From contig NZ_PDJI01000004.1 of NCBI RefSeq assembly GCF_002563695.1, forward strand, positions 1,488,001-1,552,000: 64,000 nt of DNA, given 5' to 3'. Below, piece after piece: positions 33,565 to 41,829 of the stretch. The notes under the pieces are model-generated. The model worked only from the letters and a program-made list of their open reading frames with translations, was not told the DNA's origin and did no database searches. The position numbers and the translations under genes were made by a program. The stretch's first letter is position 1; every line of letters starts with the position of its first letter. The stretch is from Georgenia soli. Its GTDB lineage: Bacteria; Actinomycetota; Actinomycetes; Actinomycetales; Actinomycetaceae.

Positions 33565-35192
33565 TGGCCCCTGCCTCCACCGGGACACCGGGCGCGGGGC
33601 GGGGAGGGGACGCGCTCACCGGCTCCGTGCTGCTGCGGCGCGTCCGGCTCGTCCCGGTGGACGACGGCGGAGCGGCGCCCGGCGAGCCCGTCGACCTGCG
33701 CATCACCGACGGCACGGTCACCGCCGTCGCCCCCGCGCTCGGCCGCCTGCCGGGCGAGGAGGAGATCGACGCCGACGGCCGCTGGGCCGTGCCCGGGCTG
33801 TGGGACCAGCACGTCCACCTCACCCAGTGGGCGCAGACGCTCACCCGGCTCGACGTCTCCGCGGCCCGCAGCGCCGCCGAGGCGCTCGAGCTGCTGGCCG
33901 CGCACCTCGCCGCCGTCCCGCCCGCCGGCCACGCCCCGGTGCGCGAGGAGCCCGTCCTCGCCTACGGGTTCCGCCACGCCACCTGGGCGGACCGGCCCAC
34001 CCTGAGCGCCCTCGACGCCGTCGCGGGCGGCCGCCCCGTGGTCCTGCTCTCCGGCGACGTGCACAGCGGCTGGGTCTCCACCCGCGCCCGCACGCTCCTC
34101 GGCCTGCCGGTCCCGTCCGGCGCGGACGTCGCGGACGACGACGGCCTGGTCCGCGAGAACGAGTGGTTCGCGGCCCTCGGGCGGCTCGCCGAGCTGCCCG
34201 GTCCCGACCCGGCCGAGGGGCTGCGCGAGGCGATGCGGCACGCGGCGGCGCGCGGCGTCGTCGGCGTCACGGACATGGAGTGGGCGCGCAACGAGCTCGA
34301 CTGGCCGGGGCGCGTGGCCGCCGGGCTCGACCTGCTCCGCATCCGCACCGCCACCTACGCCGACCACCTCGACGCCGTGCTCGCGGCCGGGCTCCGCACG
34401 GGGGACCCGCTCCCGGGCGGCCGGGGCCTGCTGACCATGGGACCGCTGAAGGTCATCTCCGACGGATCGCTCAACACCGCCACCGCGCACACGCTGCACG
34501 CCTACGCCCACCCGCACGACGCCGCGCACCCGCACGGCGTGCAGAACGTGCCGGCGGGCGAGCTCGCCGAGCTGGCGCGGCGGGCGACGGCCGGCGGCCT
34601 GGAGGTGGCCATCCACGCCATCGGCGACGCCGCCGTCGCCATCGCCCTGGACGCGATCGAGGCCGCCGGTGCCCGCGGCTCCGTCGAGCACGCCCAGCTC
34701 CTCGCCCCCGACCAGCCCGCGCGGTTCGCCCGGCTGGGCGTCGTGGCCAGCGTGCAGCCCGCGCACCTGCTCGACGACCGCGACGTCTCGGAGCGGACCT
34801 GGCCCGGCAGCGGCGCGCGGAGCTTCCCGCTGCGCTCGCTGCTCGACGCCGGGGCGCGGCTGGCGTTCGGCTCGGACGCCCCGGTCGCCCCGCTGGACCC
34901 GTGGCTGGCCATGGCCGCGGCCGTGCACCGCAGCGGCGACGAGCGCGAGCCGTGGCACCCGGAGCAGCAGATCAGCGCGGCGGAGGCGCTGGCGGCCTCG
35001 ACCGGTGGCGCGGGCACGCTGCGGCCAGGGTCCCGGGGCGACGTCGTCCTCCTCGACGCCGACCCGCTCGCCCCGCCGCGCCCGCCGGGCGGGGCCGGTG
35101 CCGCCGGGACCTCCGCGGCCGTGGCGGCCCACCTGCGTGCGACGCCGGTCGCGGCGACGTTCGTGGCCGGCCGCGCCACCCACCCGCTGTGA
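33564..35192 (+). CDS. YtcJ-like amidohydrolase
   Basis: A 542-aa metal-dependent amidohydrolase of the Amidohydro_3 group. Metal ligands: HVH in LWDQHVHL, catalytic Lys in LKVISDGSLNT, His in AIHAIGDAA and SVEHAQLL, and Asp in FGSDAPVAPLDPW. No signal peptide. ATG overlaps the NYN stop by 1 nt. The family hydrolyses cyclic or linear amides of varied kinds; the substrate cannot be told. Confidence 0.87.
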   Translation: MAPASTGTPGAGRGGDALTGSVLLRRVRLVPVDDGGAAPGEPVDLRITDGTVTAVAPALGRLPGEEEIDADGRWAVPGLWDQHVHLTQWAQTLTRLDVSAARSAAEALELLAAHLAAVPPAGHAPVREEPVLAYGFRHATWADRPTLSALDAVAGGRPVVLLSGDVHSGWVSTRARTLLGLPVPSGADVADDDGLVRENEWFAALGRLAELPGPDPAEGLREAMRHAAARGVVGVTDMEWARNELDWPGRVAAGLDLLRIRTATYADHLDAVLAAGLRTGDPLPGGRGLLTMGPLKVISDGSLNTATAHTLHAYAHPHDAAHPHGVQNVPAGELAELARRATAGGLEVAIHAIGDAAVAIALDAIEAAGARGSVEHAQLLAPDQPARFARLGVVASVQPAHLLDDRDVSERTWPGSGARSFPLRSLLDAGARLAFGSDAPVAPLDPWLAMAAAVHRSGDEREPWHPEQQISAAEALAASTGGAGTLRPGSRGDVVLLDADPLAPPRPPGGAGAAGTSAAVAAHLRATPVAATFVAGRATHPL

Positions 35193-35216
35193 GCGCGGCA
35201 GCGGCTGCAGGGCCAC

Positions 35217-35222
35217 TACCGT
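35217..35222 (+). promoter_or_regulatory. -10 of the phzF-like gene, leaderless
   Basis: TACCGT, 7 nt before the GTG at 35230. Confidence 0.55.
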
Positions 35223-35229
35223 GGGGCCC

Positions 35230-36081
35230 GTGAACGAACGCCGTTTCGCCCAGGTCGACGTCTTCTCCTCCGTGCCCTTCGCCGGCAACCCGGTGGCCGT
35301 CGTGGTCGACGGCGAGGGCCTCACCGACGCCGAGATGCAGCGCTTCGCGGCGTGGACCAACCTCTCCGAGACCACGTTCCTGCTCCCGCCCACCAGCGGC
35401 GACGCCGACTACCGGGTCCGCATCTTCACCACCGACGAGGAGCTGCCCTTCGCGGGGCACCCCACCCTCGGCTCCGCGCACGCCTGGCTGGAGGCCGGCG
35501 GCACGCCGCGCACACCCGGTCACCTGGTGCAGGAGTGCGCCAAGGGGCTGGTGCCGCTGCGGGAGTCGGCCGGCCGGTGGGCCTTCGCCGGTCCGGAGCT
35601 CAGCAGGTACGAGCCACCGTCGTCCGACGAGCTCGAGCGCGCCACCCGCGGCCTCGGCCTCACGCCCGAGGACGTGCTCGACGCCTCCTGGCTCGTCAAC
35701 GGCCCGGAGTGGCTCGCGGTCCGGGTGGCCTCGGCCGACGTCGTCCTCGGGCTCCGCCCGGCCTACGCCGAGCTCAGCGACCTCTTCGTCGGCGTCGTGG
35801 GGCCGCACCCCGCCGACGACGGCGCCCCGGGCGAGGACGACCGCCCCACCTTCGAGGTGCGGGCCGTCATGGGCACCGGAACCGAGGACCCGGTCACCGG
35901 CAGCCTCAACGCAGGGCTGGCGCGCTGGCTGCGCGACACCGGGGTCGCGCCCGCCTCCTACGTCGCGGCGCAGGGCACGGTGCAGGGCCGTGCCGGCCGC
36001 GTGCACGTGACCGAGGAGGACGGCCGGATCTGGGTGGCGGGCGACGCCGTCACCGGCGTCGCCGGGACGGTGCGGCTGTGA
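35230..36081 (+). CDS. PhzF family isomerase
   Basis: A 283-aa PhzF/YddE-like protein with two diaminopimelate-epimerase-like halves. Conserved: QVDVFSSVPFAGNPVAVV, LSETTFLLPP (catalytic Glu), GHPTLGSAHAWL and GTEDPVTGSLNAGLARWL. No phenazine genes are near, so it is not phenazine PhzF. GTG overlaps nothing upstream; its stop overlaps the GTG of the following small gene. Confidence 0.88.
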   Translation: MNERRFAQVDVFSSVPFAGNPVAVVVDGEGLTDAEMQRFAAWTNLSETTFLLPPTSGDADYRVRIFTTDEELPFAGHPTLGSAHAWLEAGGTPRTPGHLVQECAKGLVPLRESAGRWAFAGPELSRYEPPSSDELERATRGLGLTPEDVLDASWLVNGPEWLAVRVASADVVLGLRPAYAELSDLFVGVVGPHPADDGAPGEDDRPTFEVRAVMGTGTEDPVTGSLNAGLARWLRDTGVAPASYVAAQGTVQGRAGRVHVTEEDGRIWVAGDAVTGVAGTVRL

Positions 36082-36227
36082 ACGGGCTGCCGGAGGAGCT
36101 GCGCGGCGCGGGCGAGGACCTCCCGCCGCGGCGCAAGCGACCCGTGTGGCACCGGGTGCTGGCGGCGGTGGTCGTCGCGGCGATGCTGCTCTCCGTCATC
36201 TACTACTCGGCGGCCGCCCTGCTCTAG
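36078..36227 (+). CDS. Small single-pass membrane protein, 49 aa
   Basis: The GTG start overlaps the phzF-like stop (GTGA), which argues for real, coupled translation. The sequence is a charged N terminus (NGLPEELRGAGEDLPPRRKR), one hydrophobic helix (about residues 26-44) and a very short tail, so the topology is probably N-in. Function unknown. Confidence 0.6.
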   Translation: MNGLPEELRGAGEDLPPRRKRPVWHRVLAAVVVAAMLLSVIYYSAAALL

Positions 36228-36293
36228 CCGCCCCGCAGCCACCTGGCAGGCCGGAACCGGCACGCCGGCACGGTCGCCCTCCACCCGGGAGGG

Positions 36294-36326
36294 TCCCAGA
36301 GAGCTCCCAGGCAATCCTCAGGCGAG
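36294..36326 (+). promoter_or_regulatory. Triple 11-bp direct repeat upstream of the response regulator gene
   Basis: TCCCAG (36294-36299), TCCCAG (36305-36310) and CCTCAG (36316-36321) are spaced by exactly 11 bp, one helical turn, the arrangement bound by OmpR/PhoB-type regulators. It ends about 20 bp before the response regulator ATG, so autoregulation is likely. Confidence 0.6.
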
Positions 36327-36343
36327 CGCGGGACACTGGGCGC

Positions 36344-37111
36344 ATGAACGCCATGCTCACCGGCCGCGCCGACGCCGCCCGGACGGCCGAGGCGCGCCTG
36401 CTGGTGGTCGACGACGAGCCGAGCATCCGCGAGCTGCTCTCGGCGTCGCTGCGTTTCGCCGGGTTCGACGTCGTCACGGCGGAGGACGGCAACGCCGCCC
36501 TGCGGGCCGCCGCGCAGGAACCGCCGGACCTCGTCGTGCTCGACGTCATGCTGCCGGACATGGACGGCTTCACCGTGCTGCGGCGGCTGCGGTCGCACGG
36601 GCAGAGCGTCCCGGTCCTCTTCCTCACCGCCCGGGACGACATGTCCGACAAGGTGCAGGGCCTGACGGTCGGCGGCGACGACTACGTGACGAAGCCGTTC
36701 AGCCTCGAGGAGGTCGTGGCCCGCATCCGGGCCGTGCTCCGCCGCACCCAGCCGCCGTCCGAGAACGACGGCGCGCACCTGACCTACGCCGACCTCGAGC
36801 TCGACGAGGACGCCCACGAGGTGCGCCGGGCGGGCCGCCCCGTGGAGCTCTCCCCCACCGAGTTCAAGCTCCTGCGCTACCTGATGATCAACGCCGAGCG
36901 GGTGGTGTCGAAGACGCAGATCCTCGATCACGTGTGGGACTACGACTTCGCCGGCGACCCCGCGATCGTGGAGTCCTACATCTCCTACCTGCGCCGCAAG
37001 ATCGACTCCGCGGAGAACCTCGGCCTGGCCGGGGACGCGGCGGTCACCCTCGCGCCCCTCATCCACACCCGGCGCGGCGTGGGCTACGTGCTGCGCCGGA
37101 TCCCGGCCTGA
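36344..37111 (+). CDS. OmpR/PhoB-family response regulator
   Basis: A 255-aa two-domain regulator. Receiver domain: acidic pocket D23-D24 (VVDDEPS), phospho-acceptor D67 (VVLDVMLPD), Lys117 (TKPFS). C-terminal winged helix with ELSPTEFKLLRYL and RRGVGYVLR. ATG 36344 follows GACACT by 7 nt, so the transcript may be leaderless. Its stop overlaps the kinase ATG. Regulates its own promoter through the repeats upstream, by inference; the wider regulon is unknown. Confidence 0.93.
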   Translation: MNAMLTGRADAARTAEARLLVVDDEPSIRELLSASLRFAGFDVVTAEDGNAALRAAAQEPPDLVVLDVMLPDMDGFTVLRRLRSHGQSVPVLFLTARDDMSDKVQGLTVGGDDYVTKPFSLEEVVARIRAVLRRTQPPSENDGAHLTYADLELDEDAHEVRRAGRPVELSPTEFKLLRYLMINAERVVSKTQILDHVWDYDFAGDPAIVESYISYLRRKIDSAENLGLAGDAAVTLAPLIHTRRGVGYVLRRIPA

Positions 37112-38844
37112 TGGTCTCGCGCCTGCACGACCGCTGGCGCGCCGTCCCGCTCAGCGCCCGCCTCGTCGCGATCATCACGACCCTCCTGCTCGTGGGTCTG
37201 ACGACGGCGGCCCTGGTCACCGTCGCGGTGCTGCGTGCCAACCTCATCGGCCAGGTGGACCGCCAGCTCGAGGCCTCGGCGCACGACCTCGCCCAGCGCA
37301 CCGTCGACCAGCTCACGGGCAGCCGACCCCTCTCCGACACCAGCGTGCTGCCGTCGGAGTACTACGTGCGTGTGCAGGTCTCCGGGCTGGGGGTCGAGGA
37401 GATCATGAGCCCGCGGACGGCGGAGGAGGTGGGCCGCCCGCGGCTCGGGCCGGTCGACCTCGGCTCCCTCTCCGCGGCCGACGCCGAGCCGGTGACGGTC
37501 CTCGGCGACGGCGGTGACGAGGGGCGCGTGCGGTGGCGCGCCACCACCATGCCGCTGCGCGCCCCCGGCGGCAGCCAGGTCCTCGGCGCGGTCACCGTCG
37601 CGCTCCCGATGGTCGGGGTCGACGAGACGCTGGCGGGCACCAGCAAGCTCATCATGCTCTCCGGCCTCGTGATCGTCGGCGGCGGCGGGCTCGCCGCCTG
37701 GGCCGCGGTGCGCCGCTCCCTCGCCCCGCTGCGCGAGATCGAGGCCACCGCCGGCGCCATCGCCGACGGCGACCTCTCCCGCCGCATCCCCGCCCTGCCG
37801 GCGACGACGGAGGTGGGCTCCGTGGCGCGCTCGCTCAACGTCATGCTCGCCCAGATCGAGGAGTCGTTCGCGGCGCGGACGGCGTCCGAGCAGCGCATGC
37901 GTCGCTTCGTCTCCGACGCCTCGCACGAGCTGCGCACCCCGCTGTCGACGATCCGCGGCTACGGAGAGCTGTACCGGATGGGCGGGGTCCCGCCGGAGCG
38001 GCTCCCGCAGGCCATGGGACGGATCGAGTCCGAGGCCACGCGCATGGGCAACCTCGTCGAGGACCTGCTCCAGCTGGCGCGGCTCGACGAGGGCCGCCCG
38101 CTCGTGCTGACGGACGTCGACCTGGTCGCCGTCGCCCGCGACTCCGCCGCCGACCTGCATGCCCAGGCGCCCGACCGCACGGTTACCGTGGTGCCGCTCG
38201 CCGGGACGCGCGCCCCGCAGGTGCCGGTGGTCGTCCGCGCGGACCGGGACCGCATCAGCCAGGTGGTCGCCAACCTCATGGGCAACGTGCTGCAGCACAC
38301 CCCCGCCGGAACACCGGTCGAGATCGGGGTGGGCGTGGTGGAGCCGGGCTGGGCGCAGCTCGAGGTGCGCGACCACGGTCCGGGGATCGCGGAGGAGGAC
38401 GCGGAGCGGGTGTTCGAGCGCTTCTACCGGATCGACCCCTCCCGGACGCGCAGCTCCGGCGGGTCCGGCCTCGGGCTCGCGATCGTGGCCAGCATCGTCG
38501 GCGCCCACGGCGGGGCGGTGCGCGTCGTGCCGACGCCGGGCGGCGGAACCACCGTGCAGGTGGCCCTGCCGGCCGGCGAGGCACAGCCCGCGGCACCGCC
38601 TTCCGCCGCGACGGAGGCCGCACCTCCGGCGTCGGACGCAGACCCCGCAGGCGCCGAGCGCTCAGGCGCCGGCGACCGGGGCGTGCCGGACCCGGCCCGC
38701 CCGGTGGTGGGCGCCGTGGGACGAGTACAGGCGGAACCGCGGGATCATCACGGCGAGCATGACCGGGCAGGCCAGGCTCGTCTGAACCTCGATCAGGCTG
38801 GCCTGGGGCACGGCACCGGTCAGGTAGCCGACGATCAGCAGTAG
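37111..38844 (+). CDS. Sensor histidine kinase with a C-terminal tail overlapping the convergent gene
   Basis: A 577-aa membrane kinase: TM1 at about 18-41, an extracytoplasmic domain of about 135 residues, TM2 at 178-200, HAMP at about 202-255, HisKA with phospho-acceptor H272 (SDASHELRTPLST), and HATPase (NLMGNVLQHTP, DHGPGIAE, GGSGLGLAIV). The kinase core ends at about residue 488 (TTVQVALPAG). The remaining 90 residues are Ala/Pro/Asp/Arg-rich, and from residue 517 they lie antisense to the next gene, so they are unlikely to be a conserved domain. ATG shares one base with the response regulator TGA. Confidence 0.92.
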   Translation: MVSRLHDRWRAVPLSARLVAIITTLLLVGLTTAALVTVAVLRANLIGQVDRQLEASAHDLAQRTVDQLTGSRPLSDTSVLPSEYYVRVQVSGLGVEEIMSPRTAEEVGRPRLGPVDLGSLSAADAEPVTVLGDGGDEGRVRWRATTMPLRAPGGSQVLGAVTVALPMVGVDETLAGTSKLIMLSGLVIVGGGGLAAWAAVRRSLAPLREIEATAGAIADGDLSRRIPALPATTEVGSVARSLNVMLAQIEESFAARTASEQRMRRFVSDASHELRTPLSTIRGYGELYRMGGVPPERLPQAMGRIESEATRMGNLVEDLLQLARLDEGRPLVLTDVDLVAVARDSAADLHAQAPDRTVTVVPLAGTRAPQVPVVVRADRDRISQVVANLMGNVLQHTPAGTPVEIGVGVVEPGWAQLEVRDHGPGIAEEDAERVFERFYRIDPSRTRSSGGSGLGLAIVASIVGAHGGAVRVVPTPGGGTTVQVALPAGEAQPAAPPSAATEAAPPASDADPAGAERSGAGDRGVPDPARPVVGAVGRVQAEPRDHHGEHDRAGQARLNLDQAGLGHGTGQVADDQQ

Positions 38845-39174
38845 CCCGACGGCGAGGGTCGCCCCGGCCATCTCGAGCGTCGGGCGCCAGTCCATGCCCC
38901 GGAACCGCATCCAGGCCGCCATCGGGACCGACAGGTTCACGGCGATCACCGCGACGGACAGGACGGGAGCCTGCTCGGGCAGGTTCGTGCGACCCAGGGA
39001 CGCCGCTCCCTGGAAGAACAGCACGGACAGCGCGACGGCGCCGACGCACATCACCACGCACATCTCCGCGTAGTGGAGGAGGAACCGGCCGACCGGTGCG
39101 GCGACCCTCCGGACGGTTCCGTCGTGGTCGTGCGCGCGGACCTGCGGCCCGTGCGCGGCAGCTGTGGTGCGCAT
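38662..39174 (-). CDS. Small integral membrane protein, convergent with the histidine kinase
   Basis: A 170-aa protein with four hydrophobic segments (about residues 28-52, 64-84, 92-112 and 116-138), and a His-rich N terminus and C-terminal tail (SSHGAHHRAGRVRHAP). GGGAGG precedes the ATG at 39174 by 6 nt. Its last 61 codons overlap the 3' end of the histidine kinase on the other strand. The MCVGAVALSVLFF and MDWRPTLEMAGATL segments resemble uncharacterised actinobacterial membrane proteins. Function unknown. Confidence 0.72.
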   Translation of the reverse strand: MRTTAAAHGPQVRAHDHDGTVRRVAAPVGRFLLHYAEMCVVMCVGAVALSVLFFQGAASLGRTNLPEQAPVLSVAVIAVNLSVPMAAWMRFRGMDWRPTLEMAGATLAVGLLLIVGYLTGAVPQASLIEVQTSLACPVMLAVMIPRFRLYSSHGAHHRAGRVRHAPVAGA

Positions 39175-39305
39175 GCTGACCTCCCTTCGGCCGAGGCGGG
39201 ACCCAGGGTGGGCCCCGCTCGCCAGACCGACGGGCCGGGCACCGCGCCCCGCGGGACGGTGCGCCGGTGATGCGGCCATTGTCGTCCTTGCCCGGTTCGT
39301 CGTCC

Positions 39306-39320
39306 GGGGACGAAGGTCCC
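39306..39320. promoter_or_regulatory. Inverted repeat resembling a DosR-type box
   Basis: GGGGAC-GAA-GGTCCC at 39306-39320, in the 211-bp gap between the divergent membrane protein and SRPBCC genes. The outline resembles dormancy-regulator boxes of actinobacteria, but the centre does not match the classical consensus well. Confidence 0.3.
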
Positions 39321-39385
39321 GCGATGCCCCACCGGCGACGGTGTGCTTCCCTGGACCTAGGTCTGCTCCGACGCTGGAGGTCCTG

Positions 39386-40069
39386 ATGCCGGTCCGCCCC
39401 CTCGCCCGGCCCGCCGCCGCGCTGCTGCTGCCGCTGCTCCTCGCCTACGACGTCGCACTCCGCCCGTGGATGAGCGCGTGGGGCAGCACGCCGGAGGAAC
39501 GGCGTGAGCCGCTGCCGGGCGACGAGATCGTCGCCGACGTCATGACCCACTGCACCAAGGCGGTCACCATCGAGGCGCCGCCGGAGCGCGTGTGGCCGTG
39601 GCTGGTCCAGATCGGGGACCGCCGCGCCGGCTTCTACAGCCACGACCGGGTGGAGCGGTTCGTGTTCCCGGGCACCGTCCACTACGTCGAGCGCACGCAC
39701 TCCGCCACCCGCATCCACCCCGAGCTCCAGCACCTCCGGCTCGGCGACCGCGTCAACACCGGCTCGGTCGGGCGGTTCAGCTTCGGCAACCCCGTCACGG
39801 TGCTCGAGCCGAACCGGGCGCTGGTCATCGGCACGTGGGCGTTCGTCCTGCGCCCGCTCCCCGGCGGCCGGACGCGGCTGCTCGTGCGGGAGCGCGACGG
39901 CGGGTACCTGCGGCCCATGGTGCCCCGCCGGTTCGCGCTGGCCCGCGCCGCGCTGGGTGTCGTGGACTACGTCGTCGGCGACCCGCTGCACTTCGTGATG
40001 GACCGCGGGATGATGCTCGGCCTGAAGGAGCGCAGCGAGCGCGCTCCGGCAGCCTCGCAGGCCCGGTGA
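39386..40069 (+). CDS. SRPBCC (START/polyketide cyclase-like) protein with N-terminal membrane segment
   Basis: A 227-aa protein. A hydrophobic N-terminal segment (residues 8-24) is followed by a helix-grip domain at about 55-200 (AVTIEAPPERVWPWLVQIGD, RAGFYSHDRVERF, GNPVTVLEPNRALVIGTWAFVL, LVRERDGGYLRP). GGAGG lies 5 nt before the ATG. Such proteins bind hydrophobic ligands; the ligand is not known. No operon partner. Confidence 0.75.
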   Translation: MPVRPLARPAAALLLPLLLAYDVALRPWMSAWGSTPEERREPLPGDEIVADVMTHCTKAVTIEAPPERVWPWLVQIGDRRAGFYSHDRVERFVFPGTVHYVERTHSATRIHPELQHLRLGDRVNTGSVGRFSFGNPVTVLEPNRALVIGTWAFVLRPLPGGRTRLLVRERDGGYLRPMVPRRFALARAALGVVDYVVGDPLHFVMDRGMMLGLKERSERAPAASQAR

Positions 40070-40118
40070 CGCCCTCTGCTCCGGGACGAGCCGGTCAGCG
40101 GGGGGTCACCGTGCTCCG

Positions 40119-40140
40119 GCGCGCACCTTCAGGTGCGCGC
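40119..40140 (-). terminator. Terminator of the ether-lipid-like operon
   Basis: Perfect 9-bp stem (GCGCGCACC at 40119-40127 with GGTGCGCGC at 40132-40140) and a TTCA loop, touching the TGA of the last gene. Confidence 0.75.
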
Positions 40141-41829
40141 TCACCACTCCCGGTGCGCCGGGAGCAGGGTGCCCGGGTTGAGGTTGCGGCCCGGGTCGAC
40201 CCCGCGCAGCAGCGCGACCATCACGTCGGTGCCGGCCTCGGAGATGTCCTCCTCGAGCCAGTGCGCGTGGTCGGTGCCGACCCCGTGGTGGTGCGAGATG
40301 GTGGCGCCGGTGTCCACGAACGACTGCTGGATCGCCTTCTTGACCACCCAGTACTTCTCCAGCTGCCCCTCCACCGACTCCACGCCCGGCGCGAACGCGA
40401 ACGTGAAGTAGAGGCAGGCGCCGGAGTGGTAGCTGTGCGAGAGGTGGCACATGATGAAGCCCTTGACCCCCAGCTCGTCGAACGCCTCGCGCGCGGACCG
40501 GATGGTGCCGGTGTAGACGTCCATGAGCCTCGACCACGGCGCCGCGGTCTCCGAGACGTCGCCCATCGCCCCGATGTCGAGGAGGAAGTCGCGGATGTAG
40601 GGGGTGTCGAACTTCTTCTGGTCGTACAGGGCGCCCGGCCCGCGGCCGAGCTTGATGCCGCCGTGCTTCTTGACGATCTTGCCGATGATGTTCTTCTCGG
40701 CCTTGACCCGGGCGCTGCCGCCCTCGTAGCCGACGTAGGAGAGGCACACCGCGTCGAGGTCCCAGCCGCGCTTCTCGAGCACGTCGAAGAGCACGGTCTG
40801 CACCTTGCCGGAGATGCCCTTCTTCGCCTTCTGCGTGGAGAAGGAGAAGGCGGTCTCGTTGGCGTCGGAGACGCGGGTGACGGTGGGGTGCGCGTCGGAG
40901 GTCGAGATCTCCTGCATCGCCGCCAGCGCGGCGCTCCACGAGGGGTACAGGTAGGCGATGATGTCGCGGTTCTCCGGGAGGCGGTGCACGTGCACCCACG
41001 CCTCGGTGATGACGCCCAGGCGCCCCTCGGAGCCGAGGATCATCTCGCGCACGGACGGCCCCGACGACGTCGAGGGCAGCGGCCGCAGCACCACGACCTT
41101 GCCGGGCTGGACCAGGCGCAGGCCGCGGGTGATGTCGGCGATGTCGCCGTACTTGTCGGACTGCATGCCCGACGAGCGCGTCGCGATCCAGCCGCCGAGC
41201 GTGGAGTGGCGGAAGCTGTCCGGCTGGTGGCCCATGGTCCACCCGCGGGCGTTGAGCTGCTCCTCCATGTCCGGGCCCAGCACGCCCGCCTGGATGCGGG
41301 CGAGACCGGCGTGCTCGTCGACCTCGAGCACGCGGTTGAGCCGGCCGAGGTCGAGCGAGACCACGGTGCGCTCCTCCGCCGGCGGCGGGGTCAGCGAGCC
41401 GGAGATGTTCGACCCGCCCCCGAAGGGGATGAGGACGGCGTCGGCCGCGACGACGGCGTCGACGACGGCGCGCACCTCGTCCTCGTCGGCGGGGTAGACG
41501 ACGACGTCGGGCACGCGCGGCAGGTCACCGGCCCGGACCCGCACCAGGTCCGCCAGGCCCTTGCCGTAGGTGTGCACCACCCGGTCCAGGTCGTCGGTGA
41601 CCACGTGCTCCTGGCCGACGGCGGAGCCGAGGGTCGCGGCGAGCTCCTCGCCCAGCCGGGTGGCCGGGACGTCGAGCTCCTCGAACGCCGGCGGCGGCGT
41701 GCCCGGCGCCGAGAGGTCGATGCCGACCTTGTCCATCACGAACGGTGCCATCCTGGGCTTGTCGCGGTAGTTGAACGCGACGCCCTCCACACCCCAGCCC
41801 CACCACTTCTGGTGTGCGACACCCTTCAC
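40141..41829 (-). CDS. FAD-binding oxidase, alkylglycerone-phosphate synthase-like
   Basis: A 562-aa flavoprotein of the VAO family, closest in layout to alkyldihydroxyacetonephosphate synthase (AGPS), which swaps the acyl chain of acyl-DHAP for a fatty alcohol to form the ether bond. Seen: PFGGGSNISGSL (FAD pyrophosphate loop, 135-146), SFRHSTLGGWIATRSSGMQS (205-224), the Tyr-bearing GACLYFTFAF, and HHHGVGTDHAHW (about 510-521), which corresponds to the AGPS active-site histidine cluster. GTG 41829 follows AGGAGGAGG by 5 nt and overlaps the acyltransferase stop. Last of four overlapping genes. The AGPS assignment is strong by motif and by operon partners; a D-lactate-dehydrogenase-type oxidase is less likely. 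Confidence 0.85.
   Translation of the reverse strand: MKGVAHQKWWGWGVEGVAFNYRDKPRMAPFVMDKVGIDLSAPGTPPPAFEELDVPATRLGEELAATLGSAVGQEHVVTDDLDRVVHTYGKGLADLVRVRAGDLPRVPDVVVYPADEDEVRAVVDAVVAADAVLIPFGGGSNISGSLTPPPAEERTVVSLDLGRLNRVLEVDEHAGLARIQAGVLGPDMEEQLNARGWTMGHQPDSFRHSTLGGWIATRSSGMQSDKYGDIADITRGLRLVQPGKVVVLRPLPSTSSGPSVREMILGSEGRLGVITEAWVHVHRLPENRDIIAYLYPSWSAALAAMQEISTSDAHPTVTRVSDANETAFSFSTQKAKKGISGKVQTVLFDVLEKRGWDLDAVCLSYVGYEGGSARVKAEKNIIGKIVKKHGGIKLGRGPGALYDQKKFDTPYIRDFLLDIGAMGDVSETAAPWSRLMDVYTGTIRSAREAFDELGVKGFIMCHLSHSYHSGACLYFTFAFAPGVESVEGQLEKYWVVKKAIQQSFVDTGATISHHHGVGTDHAHWLEEDISEAGTDVMVALLRGVDPGRNLNPGTLLPAHREW

Noticed and set aside
35230..36081. Part of a phenazine cluster
   Set aside because: The PhzF family is broad; no other phenazine gene is in the window.
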